Positions 1 through 5,678 are shown, counted from the first letter of the stretch. The stretch is 5,719 bases of DNA from Selenomonadaceae bacterium (GCA_017445435.1 JAFSUE010000180.1:1-5719); one strand, 5' to 3'. Program-made: numbers and translations. The notes: generated by a model not told the origin, from the letters alone.

Positions 1-715
1 CGCGGAAGTTTTGCCAGAAGGTAAAGCGGCAGAAATTGAAAAACTTCAACGTGACGGAAAAAAAGTTGCGATGATAGGTGACGGCGTGAACGATGCGCCA
101 GCGTTGGTGAAAGCTGATTTAGGCATAGCGATAGGCGCGGGAACAGACGTAGCGATTGAGAGCGCAGACGCAGTTTTAATAAAAAATAATTTGTTGGACG
201 CGGTAAGCGCAATAAAATTAAGTCGCGCGGTAATGAAAAATATCAAACAAAATTTATTTTGGGCATTTTTCTACAACGTAATCTGCATACCGTTGGCGGC
301 AGGAATTTTTTATCCAAGTTTTGGCGTAAAACTTTCACCGATGATAGGCGCGGCGGCAATGAGTATGTCAAGTATTTGCGTGGTACTGAATGCGTTACGA
401 TTAAAATTTTTTGCAGTTGAACGCGAAAAAAATATTGTCGACGAAAAAATTTCCGCGCAGATTCACGTTGAAAATATTTCGCTAAAAATTTTTGAGGAGG
501 ATTTACAAAATATGAAAACGACATTGAAAATCGAAGGTATGATGTGCAAACATTGTCAAAAACACGTACACGACGCATTGGCGAAAATGGACGGCGTAAC
601 GGACGTTGAAGTTAGTTTGGAAAATAAAAATGCGGTCGTAACTTCCGACAAAGAAATTTCAACCGCAGATTTCAAAAAAGTTATCGACGACGCAGGTTAT
701 GAACTTGTAGCGTAA
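1..715 (+). CDS. copA: Cu(I)-exporting P1B-type ATPase CopA, C-terminal part, with a C-terminal HMA domain (5' end outside window)
   Basis: This is the C-terminal part of a copper-translocating P-type ATPase, an inner-membrane pump that uses ATP to export Cu(I). The frame is open from the left edge (first full codon at base 2), so the start lies outside the window. Residues are numbered here from the TTG codon at 11. The hinge motif GDGVNDAP (23-30) closes the P domain. Two transmembrane helices follow: about 81-100, with the Tyr-Asn pair (88-89), and about 112-130, with MSMSS (117-121) before NALRL. The YN and MxxSS residues are the TM7/TM8 signature of Cu(I) pumps in this family. After a charged linker of about 37 residues comes an HMA domain (168-234) with the metal site GMMCKHC (176-182). 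HMA domains in these pumps usually sit at the N-terminus, so the C-terminal copy is unusual. Whether N-terminal HMA domains also exist cannot be seen. A strong terminator follows the stop codon. Confidence 0.93.
   Translation, partial: AEVLPEGKAAEIEKLQRDGKKVAMIGDGVNDAPALVKADLGIAIGAGTDVAIESADAVLIKNNLLDAVSAIKLSRAVMKNIKQNLFWAFFYNVICIPLAAGIFYPSFGVKLSPMIGAAAMSMSSICVVLNALRLKFFAVEREKNIVDEKISAQIHVENISLKIFEEDLQNMKTTLKIEGMMCKHCQKHVHDALAKMDGVTDVEVSLENKNAVVTSDKEISTADFKKVIDDAGYELVA
494..500 (+). promoter_or_regulatory. Internal Shine-Dalgarno sequence for the nested copZ-like frame
   Basis: GAGGAGG is a seven-base match to the consensus ribosome-binding site. It is placed 11 bases before the ATG at 512, slightly longer than the usual spacing. 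Within copA it encodes part of the linker (Glu-Glu-Asp). It is the strongest Shine-Dalgarno match noticed in the window. Confidence 0.5.
512..715 (+). CDS. copZ: Possible internal-start CopZ-type copper chaperone (67 aa) nested in frame within copA
   Basis: The last 67 codons of copA form a complete HMA domain of the size of a free CopZ, a cytosolic Cu(I) carrier that hands copper to CopA. It opens with an ATG at 512, at the usual start point of such chaperones (MKTTLKIEG). The metal-binding motif GMMCKHC has its two cysteines at residues 12 and 15, and the end (DDAGYELVA) is the typical last strand. A Shine-Dalgarno match (GAGGAGG, 494-500) lies 11 bases before the ATG, inside the copA linker codons. 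What is seen is the domain, the site and the ATG. That ribosomes start here is inference. The alternative is that the purine run is coincidental and the domain exists only as a tail of CopA. E. coli is known to make a CopZ-like product from its copA gene by frameshifting, so dual output from one copA gene has a precedent. Confidence 0.5.
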   Translation: MKTTLKIEGMMCKHCQKHVHDALAKMDGVTDVEVSLENKNAVVTSDKEISTADFKKVIDDAGYELVA

Positions 716-760
716 AAATTGTTTCAATTTCAAATTAAATCTGTATAAAAATTTATATTT

Positions 761-804
761 AGCGAAAAAGTTTGTCAAGATAATTTTGGCAAACTTTTTT
801 TGCT
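761..804 (+). terminator. Rho-independent terminator after copA
   Basis: The left arm AGCGAAAAAGTTTGTCAA (761-778) pairs with the right arm at 786-804 around a 7-base loop (GATAATT). There is one unpaired T and two weak positions (a G-U wobble and a mismatch in the outer A/T part). The core GTTTG/CAAAC lies inside an A-run and a T-run, so the run of seven T (795-801) forms the 3' side. Because the other strand also ends in a T-run, it could act in both directions. It separates copA from the gene at 956. Confidence 0.8.
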
Positions 805-826
805 AAACTCAATCCGCTAAACTCAA
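802..826. repeat. Two direct copies of an 11-bp sequence
   Basis: GCTAAACTCAA occurs at 802-812 and again at 816-826, separated by TCC. The first copy overlaps the foot of the terminator hairpin. It may be a small tandem duplication. No function is evident. Confidence 0.55.
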
Positions 827-885
827 ACATTTAATTGATGTGTAGCGATTATGAAAATTAACTGACGCTAGAACTTTGTTTGCTA

Positions 886-914
886 TTGTAAATTTGCCGC
901 TTTTTTGTTATACT
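886..914 (+). promoter_or_regulatory. Promoter (sigma-A/sigma-70 type, extended -10) for the gene at 956
   Basis: A -35 element TTGTAA (886-891, 4 of 6 consensus bases) and a -10 element TATACT (909-914, 5 of 6) are separated by 17 bases. A TG at 906-907, one base before the -10, gives the extended -10 form TGTTATACT. Transcription would begin near 921, giving a leader of about 35 bases. It lies downstream of the copA terminator, so the next gene probably has its own transcript. Confidence 0.7.
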
Positions 915-944
915 TCCTTCAATTAACTTGAATTTCAAAAGCAA

Positions 945-950
945 AGGTGA
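945..950 (+). promoter_or_regulatory. Ribosome-binding site that favours the TTG start at 956
   Basis: AGGTGA matches the 3' part of the consensus AAGGAGGTGA and stands 5 bases before TTG 956. The longer alternative, GTG at 947, overlaps this site and has no good site of its own. ATG 971 is too far away (20 bases). Confidence 0.6.
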
Positions 951-955
951 ATTTT

Positions 956-2203
956 TTGATTACCGAATTAATGATTGTGCTGATAGCTGTTGGCGCGGGA
1001 ATTATTTTTATTGTATGGCTAAATTCCAGACGAAGGCGCAATAATGAAATTGATCAGCAGGATATTGAGGATTCGACAAATAAATTTAAACAAGACCTTG
1101 AAAATACTGCAAATGAAATTATTGGGCGTATGCAGGAGCAGGCGTCTAGCTTAGAAAATCTTTTGGATCATTCCGAGCGTAACCGTACGCAGTTAGAAGG
1201 GCGCGTTACTGAACTGAAAAAACTTTTGAAAAAAAGTGAAGGTCAGTCAACAGAAATTAAAGATTTGCTTGCACGGCTTGACGACGCGGTCGACGATATA
1301 AATTTAATGCAACAGCAAATGGACTTAGTCGAGCGAAAAATTAACGCTGCTATCAATATGCCAGTACAACCAGTACCGCAAATGATGCCGCCGCCGTTGC
1401 TTAACTCAATGATGCAGTCTCAACCCGCGTTGCAACAGGCGATGGCGCGTCAACAACAAATGCCGCCGCAACCTTTAAATCCGCGTCAAAATCCGCTTGT
1501 ACCGTCCATTATGATGAAAACTCCGCAAGCTGTACAAGCCGCCGCGCAAATGGCACAAGTTCCAGCTGAATCATCAGAAGAATTTGCAAAAGTTTTAGCG
1601 CAGTCAATGGGCGCTGGTGTTCGTCCACCCGTACCACAGCCCGATCAAAATTCAGTTCACCTTTCGCAAAAAACTAATCGCCAAGTCCGTATGGTAAATT
1701 CACCGCCCGTACAAGTTGGCGGCTCAACTGCACCTGCCGCAAATACCGCGCAGTCAGGATCGTCATTAAGTTCACTTGAAAGACGGTCTAGACTTTTAGC
1801 TGAAAGATTGTCAGCTATGAAAGGCGGCAATCCTGCGCCTACTACACAAGGTAAACCAATTCAAACTGGAATTTCTACTGCGCAATCATCAGACGTTCGA
1901 CGCGCGGCACTTGACGCTATCAACCGCGTTTCCGATAATCGCGCCGCTCAAACTCAATCTTCACAAAATCCTGCTGGTACTTATTCACCGCCGCGCAAAA
2001 CTCCTCAACCTGCCAATAGACCCGCTACTAATCCTACCGCTCAACAATCTAATTCGCAAAGTCAAGCTAATGAAACTGCGATTATTAAAAGTATGTTGCT
2101 TGCAGGTTTGACTGTCGAAGAAATTGCACGTGAAACTGGTATCGGTCGCGGTGCTATTGAACTTGTTCAACAAATTATGCGCCTTCAACTCGGCAGAAAA
2201 TAA
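956..2203 (+). CDS. Membrane-anchored coiled-coil protein with low-complexity linker and C-terminal HTH-like segment (SwrB/DUF6115-like)
   Basis: No defined function is recognised. The TTG start is chosen from its ribosome-binding site and gives 415 residues; GTG 947 would add three. Residues about 5-22 are one hydrophobic helix, followed by an Arg-rich stretch (RRRR), so the bulk should face the cytoplasm. Residues about 30-132 are a charged, heptad-like coiled coil. Residues about 133-372 are low-complexity and probably disordered: first rich in Met, Pro and Gln, then in Ser, Thr, Asn, Gln and Ala, with a short helical Arg-rich patch (SSLERRSRLLAERLSAMKGG, about 272-291). The last 40 or so residues (GLTVEEIARETGIGRGAIEL, about 384-403) look like a small helix-turn-helix. 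Membrane helix, coiled coil and C-terminal HTH in this order recall Bacillus SwrB, a flagellar-assembly accessory protein of about 170 residues; this protein is much longer because of the linker. The resemblance is one of architecture and the terminal motif, and no flagellar neighbour is visible. Repeat-rich intergenic DNA follows. Confidence 0.85.
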   Translation: MITELMIVLIAVGAGIIFIVWLNSRRRRNNEIDQQDIEDSTNKFKQDLENTANEIIGRMQEQASSLENLLDHSERNRTQLEGRVTELKKLLKKSEGQSTEIKDLLARLDDAVDDINLMQQQMDLVERKINAAINMPVQPVPQMMPPPLLNSMMQSQPALQQAMARQQQMPPQPLNPRQNPLVPSIMMKTPQAVQAAAQMAQVPAESSEEFAKVLAQSMGAGVRPPVPQPDQNSVHLSQKTNRQVRMVNSPPVQVGGSTAPAANTAQSGSSLSSLERRSRLLAERLSAMKGGNPAPTTQGKPIQTGISTAQSSDVRRAALDAINRVSDNRAAQTQSSQNPAGTYSPPRKTPQPANRPATNPTAQQSNSQSQANETAIIKSMLLAGLTVEEIARETGIGRGAIELVQQIMRLQLGRK

Positions 2204-2209
2204 TTTTTT

Positions 2210-2244
2210 AGTCAGTAGTGAGTAGTCAGTAGTGAGTAGTGAAA
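2210..2244. repeat. Heptamer tandem repeat array A
   Basis: Five 7-bp units follow one another: AGTCAGT, AGTGAGT, the same two again, then the degenerate AGTGAAA. The first 28 bp are therefore a perfect 14-bp dimer repeated twice. The array begins 6 bases after the stop codon of the preceding gene, behind a T-run. It is non-coding. Confidence 0.85.
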
Positions 2245-2258
2245 AAATCACGGTAATC

Positions 2259-2364
2259 AGCGGCATTTCCCAGCGCCTCTGTAATGTTGGATAATCGCAA
2301 CAAATGGGACGCGGTGATAAATTTTTTTTACTGAAAAGTAAATCGTGGGCGCACAAATGCCGCT
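2259..2364. repeat. Long imperfect inverted repeat; possible structured RNA or palindromic element
   Basis: AGCGGCATTT (2259-2268) is perfectly complementary to AAATGCCGCT (2355-2364). Inside it, GCGCC (2273-2277) pairs with GGCGC (2348-2352). The enclosed 70 or so bases contain two small potential hairpins: TGTTG with CAACA (2285-2302), and TTTACT with AGTAAA (around 2328-2342). The whole could fold as a multibranched RNA of about 106 bases, or be a small palindromic dispersed repeat. No known RNA family is recognised and no convincing gene covers it. Confidence 0.5.
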
Positions 2365-2377
2365 ATGTTTCTTTTTG

Positions 2378-2408
2378 CTACTTTTTCTTTGCGCCAAAGA
2401 AAAAGTAG
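2378..2408. repeat. Perfect 14-bp hairpin (palindromic intergenic element, possible terminator)
   Basis: CTACTTTTTCTTTG (2378-2391) and CAAAGAAAAAGTAG (2395-2408) are perfect reverse complements around the 3-base loop CGC. The stem is A/T-rich and no clean T-run follows on the + strand (TTTATT then A-rich), so it is not a textbook terminator. It may still slow or stop transcription between the gene ending at 2203 and rqcH. A perfect stem of this kind could also be one copy of a dispersed palindromic repeat. Confidence 0.7.
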
Positions 2409-2426
2409 TTTATTAAAAAATAAAAA

Positions 2427-2461
2427 TTCTAAAAGATAAAAGCTAACACCTAACAGCTAAA
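2427..2461. repeat. Heptamer tandem repeat array B in the rqcH leader
   Basis: Five degenerate 7-bp units with TAA at positions 4-6: TTCTAAA, AGATAAA, AGCTAAC, ACCTAAC and AGCTAAA. The next heptamer (CTGGAGA, 2462-2468) contains the Shine-Dalgarno sequence of rqcH. The array therefore abuts the ribosome-binding site and probably lies in the 5' untranslated region. Confidence 0.75.
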
Positions 2462-2475
2462 CTGGAGAAATTGAA

Positions 2476-4125
2476 ATGAATTTAGACGGCTTATCTATGC
2501 GTCCGTTGACTTTGGAACTTAAAAATTTACTAGTCGGCGGGCGTATCGATAAAATTTTTCAACACAATAAAGCAAATTTTACTTTCACAATTCGTCAGCC
2601 TGGCGAAACGTACAAATTAAAAATTTCCGTCGCGCCGCAAAATCCTTCTGTCTACGTTGCAAAAAATTCTTTTGAAAATCTTCCTGAACCGCCAACTTTT
2701 TGTATGGTGCTTAGGAAAAATCTTGAAAACGGCAGAATTTCTGATATTCGGCAACATCAGCTTGACCGAATTATTTTTTTTGACGTTGACACTATTGGCG
2801 CTGGCGGCAAAATTCAGACGCTTACTCTTTCAATCGAACTAATCGGCAAATATTCCAATTTAATTTTACTTCACGAAGATAAAATTATCGACGCGCTGAA
2901 AAAAATCGGTACAAATTCCAGCCGCGTCCGTACCGTTTTGCCCAATCAAATTTATCAATTACCGCCCGCGCAGAATAAAGCTGAAATTTTTTCCGTCAAT
3001 CTCGACGAAATTTCTAAAAACTTACAGCCCGACAAATCCATTATGAATTTTTTTCAAGGTTTCGGACCGCAAACTACCCAAGAAATTATTTTTCAAGCTC
3101 AATCAATCGGCTTGAATGATTCGCTTAAAAAAATTCTGCATAACATTAAAAATCCTACGCCGTGTTTCGTCGAAGATGCTGGCAAAATTTTAGCCGTCTC
3201 CGCTGTCGATTTAAATTATTTGCGCGGCAATAAAAAATTTTTCCCTACAATTTCCGAAATGCTTGAAGTTGCTGACGAAATTTCCTGCAGTTACACGCCG
3301 CCCGATAAAGAAAAATTTTTAAAGCTTGTTCACAATGAATTGAAACGCGCTACAAATAAAATTTCCGTGCTTGAAAGTGAACTTGCCGCCGCCGAAAACG
3401 CCGAAGACTTTAAAATTTTCGCGGATAATCTTTCAACTTACCGTTACCAATTCAAAGACCACGCCGACGATGAAATTATCGTTCCAAATATTTACAGCGA
3501 AAGTGGCGAAACAATTAAAATTCCGCTCGACAAAAAAATTTCCGTCAATGCCAATGTCCAAAATTTTTATAAAAAGTACGACAAACTTAAACGCTCAAAA
3601 AATTTTATCGCTGAACAAATTGCTAAGTGCCGCGAAGAAATTTTTTATCTTGAAAGCGTCGAACATTCTTTAAATGCCAGTGAAACGCTTGCTGAAATTG
3701 ATGAAATTCGCGAAGAATTGTTGAAAGGCGGCTATCTCAAGGAATTTCGCAAAAAGTCTGCGTCAAGTAAAAAGTCTGAACCGTTTAAATTTTTTGCGCC
3801 TGACGGTACGGAAATTTTAATCGGCAAAAATAATTCGCAAAACGATAAATTAACTTTCAAAATTGCCGAACTGAATGATATTTGGTTGCATACGAAGGAA
3901 ATTACTGGCTCGCACGTGATTATACGTTGCAACGGAATTTTTCCTAGCGAAGAAACTTTACTTTACGCCGCTAAACTTGCCGTGAAATTCTCAAAGGCGG
4001 CTGGCTCATCGAAAGTTCCAGTTGATTACACTTTCTGCAAATTTGTTAAAAAGCCGTCTGGCGCGAAACCTGGCTTTGTAATTTTCACGAATCAAAAAAC
4101 GCTTTACGTAAACGATTTGGATTAA
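2476..4125 (+). CDS. rqcH: RqcH, ribosome-associated quality-control factor (NFACT/Rqc2 family)
   Basis: RqcH binds the stalled 50S subunit carrying peptidyl-tRNA and recruits tRNA-Ala to add C-terminal alanine tails that mark the nascent chain for degradation. It acts in the cytoplasm. Older annotations call the family fibronectin-binding protein (FbpA/DUF814). The 549 residues are near the usual 550-590. The NFACT-N domain spans about 1-175 (MNLDGLSMRPLTLELKNLL at the start). Asp97-Arg98 in QLDRI matches the DR pair shown to be needed for RqcH activity in Bacillus. A helix-hairpin-helix-like region (FFQGFGPQTTQEI, 192-204) follows. A long coiled-coil middle spans about 277-425. The C-terminal NFACT-R domain (about 435-549) carries DIWLHTKEITGSHVII (468-483) and KPSGAKPGFVIFTNQKTLYV (526-545). 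The ATG at 2476 has TGGAG 8 bases upstream. No clear promoter was found in the preceding 272 bp, so read-through from the gene at 956 is possible. The stop is 15 bp from that of convergent cobQ. Confidence 0.95.
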   Translation: MNLDGLSMRPLTLELKNLLVGGRIDKIFQHNKANFTFTIRQPGETYKLKISVAPQNPSVYVAKNSFENLPEPPTFCMVLRKNLENGRISDIRQHQLDRIIFFDVDTIGAGGKIQTLTLSIELIGKYSNLILLHEDKIIDALKKIGTNSSRVRTVLPNQIYQLPPAQNKAEIFSVNLDEISKNLQPDKSIMNFFQGFGPQTTQEIIFQAQSIGLNDSLKKILHNIKNPTPCFVEDAGKILAVSAVDLNYLRGNKKFFPTISEMLEVADEISCSYTPPDKEKFLKLVHNELKRATNKISVLESELAAAENAEDFKIFADNLSTYRYQFKDHADDEIIVPNIYSESGETIKIPLDKKISVNANVQNFYKKYDKLKRSKNFIAEQIAKCREEIFYLESVEHSLNASETLAEIDEIREELLKGGYLKEFRKKSASSKKSEPFKFFAPDGTEILIGKNNSQNDKLTFKIAELNDIWLHTKEITGSHVIIRCNGIFPSEETLLYAAKLAVKFSKAAGSSKVPVDYTFCKFVKKPSGAKPGFVIFTNQKTLYVNDLD

Positions 4126-4140
4126 AAATTTTTATGAAAT

Positions 4141-5595
4141 TCAAGCGTCGATAATTTTTTGTAGCAACTCCATATTTAAATTTTCACGAACGATTTTAGC
4201 AAGTCGTTCGTAATTTTTTTGTCTTTCAGCGCGAAGGTTACGAAGATTTTCAAGCGGTGGAAGATTTTTTTTGCGGCGAATTGAATTTAAAAATTGCCGT
4301 CGAAAATTATCATTGTCAAAAATTCCGTGAACATAAGTTCCAAAAATATTTTCGCGTACAAAAATTTTTCCGCTAAGATTGGAAGTTTTCCCAGCGTGAA
4401 TTTCATAGCCGTCAAGATTTTCCGCGCAGATTCGCGTACCTAAAAATTCAAAGTCAACTTTATCAATCGTGACTTGCCGCGTAAATTTTTCTGCGCTGAA
4501 AGTCGTTTCAATCGGCAAAAGTTTTAAGCCGTCAAGTTCGACGTGAACAGATTCAGTTTGCAGTGGATCAAAAATTTTTTCGCCGAGCATTTGAAAGCCG
4601 CCGCAAATTCCAATAATCGGCGTGCCACTTTCAGCTTTACGCAAAATTTTTTCAGCGAAATGATTTTCGCGCAGAAAAATTAAATCTTCCGACGTATTTT
4701 TACTGCCAGGCAAAATGATAACGTCCGCCGCGTCAAGTTCAGCCGCCGTCTTCGCGTAAAATAAATTCACGTCCGATTCACCAGCAAGGCTATCAAAGTC
4801 CGTGAAGTTCGACAGCTTGCCCAGACGAATCACGGCAATATTAATTTCGCCGCCAGTTGAAAATTTGTCGTCAAGTGAAACGGAGTCTTCGTCGTCGACG
4901 CCAATTTTTTCAATGTACGGCAAAATTCCTAAGACGGGCTTGCCAGTTTTATTTTCAAGAAATTCAACCGCAGGCAAAAATAAATTTACGTCGCCGCGAA
5001 ATTTATTAATGACAATGCCTTTTACAAGTTCGCGTTCATCTTCGTCCAAAAGTTCCAGCGTACCGACGATTGACGCCAACGCGCCGCCTCTGTCAATGTC
5101 CGCAACTAAAATCACGGGCGCATTTAAATATTTTGCCACGCGCATATTAACAATGTCATTCGCCTTCAAGTTGACTTCGGCAGGTGAGCCAGCGCCTTCA
5201 ATCACGATTAATTCAAATTCGGCGGAAAGTTTTGCAAGCGCCGATTTAACCGCGTCGAAAGCTTTTAGCGCGTAACCTTGATGATATTCCGCCGCGCTCA
5301 TCACGCCTATAGGTTTACCGTTGATGATGACTTGGGAAGTTGAATTGCCAGTTGGTTTTAAAAGTACAGGATTCATTTCGACGATTGGCGCTAACCTTGC
5401 TGCGTCAGCTTGTGCAACTTGAGCGCGTCCCATTTCTAAACCGTCAGCCGTCACGTAGGAATTCAACGCCATATTTTGCGCTTTGAATGGTGCGATGTGA
5501 ACTCCTGCGCGGACAAAAATTCTGCATAAAGCCGCCGTTAAAATACTTTTGCCGACGTGTGAACTTGTACCTTGAAACATTAAATATTTTGCCAA
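4141..5595 (-). CDS. cobQ: CobQ/CbiP, adenosylcobyric acid synthase (glutamine-hydrolysing)
   Basis: CobQ catalyses four ATP- and glutamine-dependent amidations that turn adenosylcobyrinic acid a,c-diamide into adenosylcobyric acid, in the cobalamin pathway in the cytoplasm. The chosen TTG start (5595) gives 484 residues, close to the family's roughly 490-510, and the canonical opening MAKYLMFQGTSSHVGKS. The N-terminal synthetase domain has the nucleotide-binding loop GTSSHVGKS (9-17), PFKAQNMALNSYVT (36-49), NPVLLKPTGNSTSQV (75-89) and EGAGSPAEVNL (133-143). The C-terminal class I glutamine amidotransferase domain has its nucleophile Cys331 in GICGGFQMLG and His423 in GTYVHGIF, with YEIHAG at 397-402. 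All expected catalytic residues are present, so the gene appears intact. An ATG at 5604 would add MIF, but it directly touches the Shine-Dalgarno sequence. The gene converges on rqcH; any further cob genes must lie beyond the right edge. No cobalamin riboswitch was recognised in the visible leader. Confidence 0.96.
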   Translation of the reverse strand: MAKYLMFQGTSSHVGKSILTAALCRIFVRAGVHIAPFKAQNMALNSYVTADGLEMGRAQVAQADAARLAPIVEMNPVLLKPTGNSTSQVIINGKPIGVMSAAEYHQGYALKAFDAVKSALAKLSAEFELIVIEGAGSPAEVNLKANDIVNMRVAKYLNAPVILVADIDRGGALASIVGTLELLDEDERELVKGIVINKFRGDVNLFLPAVEFLENKTGKPVLGILPYIEKIGVDDEDSVSLDDKFSTGGEINIAVIRLGKLSNFTDFDSLAGESDVNLFYAKTAAELDAADVIILPGSKNTSEDLIFLRENHFAEKILRKAESGTPIIGICGGFQMLGEKIFDPLQTESVHVELDGLKLLPIETTFSAEKFTRQVTIDKVDFEFLGTRICAENLDGYEIHAGKTSNLSGKIFVRENIFGTYVHGIFDNDNFRRQFLNSIRRKKNLPPLENLRNLRAERQKNYERLAKIVRENLNMELLQKIIDA

Positions 5596-5604
5596 AAAAA
5601 TCAT

Positions 5605-5608
5605 CTCC
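5605..5608 (-). promoter_or_regulatory. Ribosome-binding site that favours the TTG start of cobQ
   Basis: GGAG on the minus strand (5608-5605) ends 9 bases before TTG 5595, a normal spacing. It ends immediately before ATG 5604 with no spacing at all. The site and the conserved MAKYLMFQG opening both point to TTG. Confidence 0.65.
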
Positions 5609-5610
5609 GT

Positions 5611-5662
5611 TTTAACTTTTAGGTTTCAGCTTTAATTACGCATTAAGCATTCCGCATTACGC
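5611..5662. repeat. Heptamer tandem repeat array C in the cobQ leader
   Basis: Read on the minus strand, four units GCGTAAT, GCGGAAT, GCTTAAT, GCGTAAT (5662-5635) are followed by a 3-base slip (TAA). Three units AGCTGAA, ACCTAAA, AGTTAAA (5631-5611) come next, then the heptamer holding the cobQ ribosome-binding site. Most units carry TAA at positions 4-6. The last three closely resemble the units in front of rqcH at 2441-2461. Confidence 0.8.
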
Positions 5663-5678
5663 ATTAATATTAACACAG

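Noticed and set aside
243..578. Minus-strand open frame of 111 codons inside copA
   Set aside because: It is antisense to the conserved transmembrane and HMA regions of CopA and shows no domain.
752..778. Minus-strand promoter-like pair TTGACA (778-773) and TATAAA (757-752) pointing into copA
   Set aside because: The spacing is only 15 bases and the -35 falls inside the terminator hairpin, so it is probably a chance match; an antisense transcript over copA was not otherwise supported.
1300..2080. Gln/Pro/Met-rich stretch as a possible DNA tandem repeat
   Set aside because: The low complexity is at the protein level; the codons vary and no regular DNA period was found.
1985..2356. Minus-strand open frame of 123 codons overlapping the 3' end of the gene at 956 and the repeat region
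   Set aside because: It runs through the heptamer array and the inverted repeat, has no ribosome-binding site or recognisable domain, and half of it is antisense to a convincing gene.
2210..2461. CRISPR array
   Set aside because: The repeats are contiguous 7-bp units without spacers, and no cas gene is present.
4802..5275. Plus-strand open frame of 157 codons inside cobQ
   Set aside because: It is antisense to the well-conserved CobQ coding region; its Ser/Thr-rich composition is what the opposite strand of this codon usage gives.
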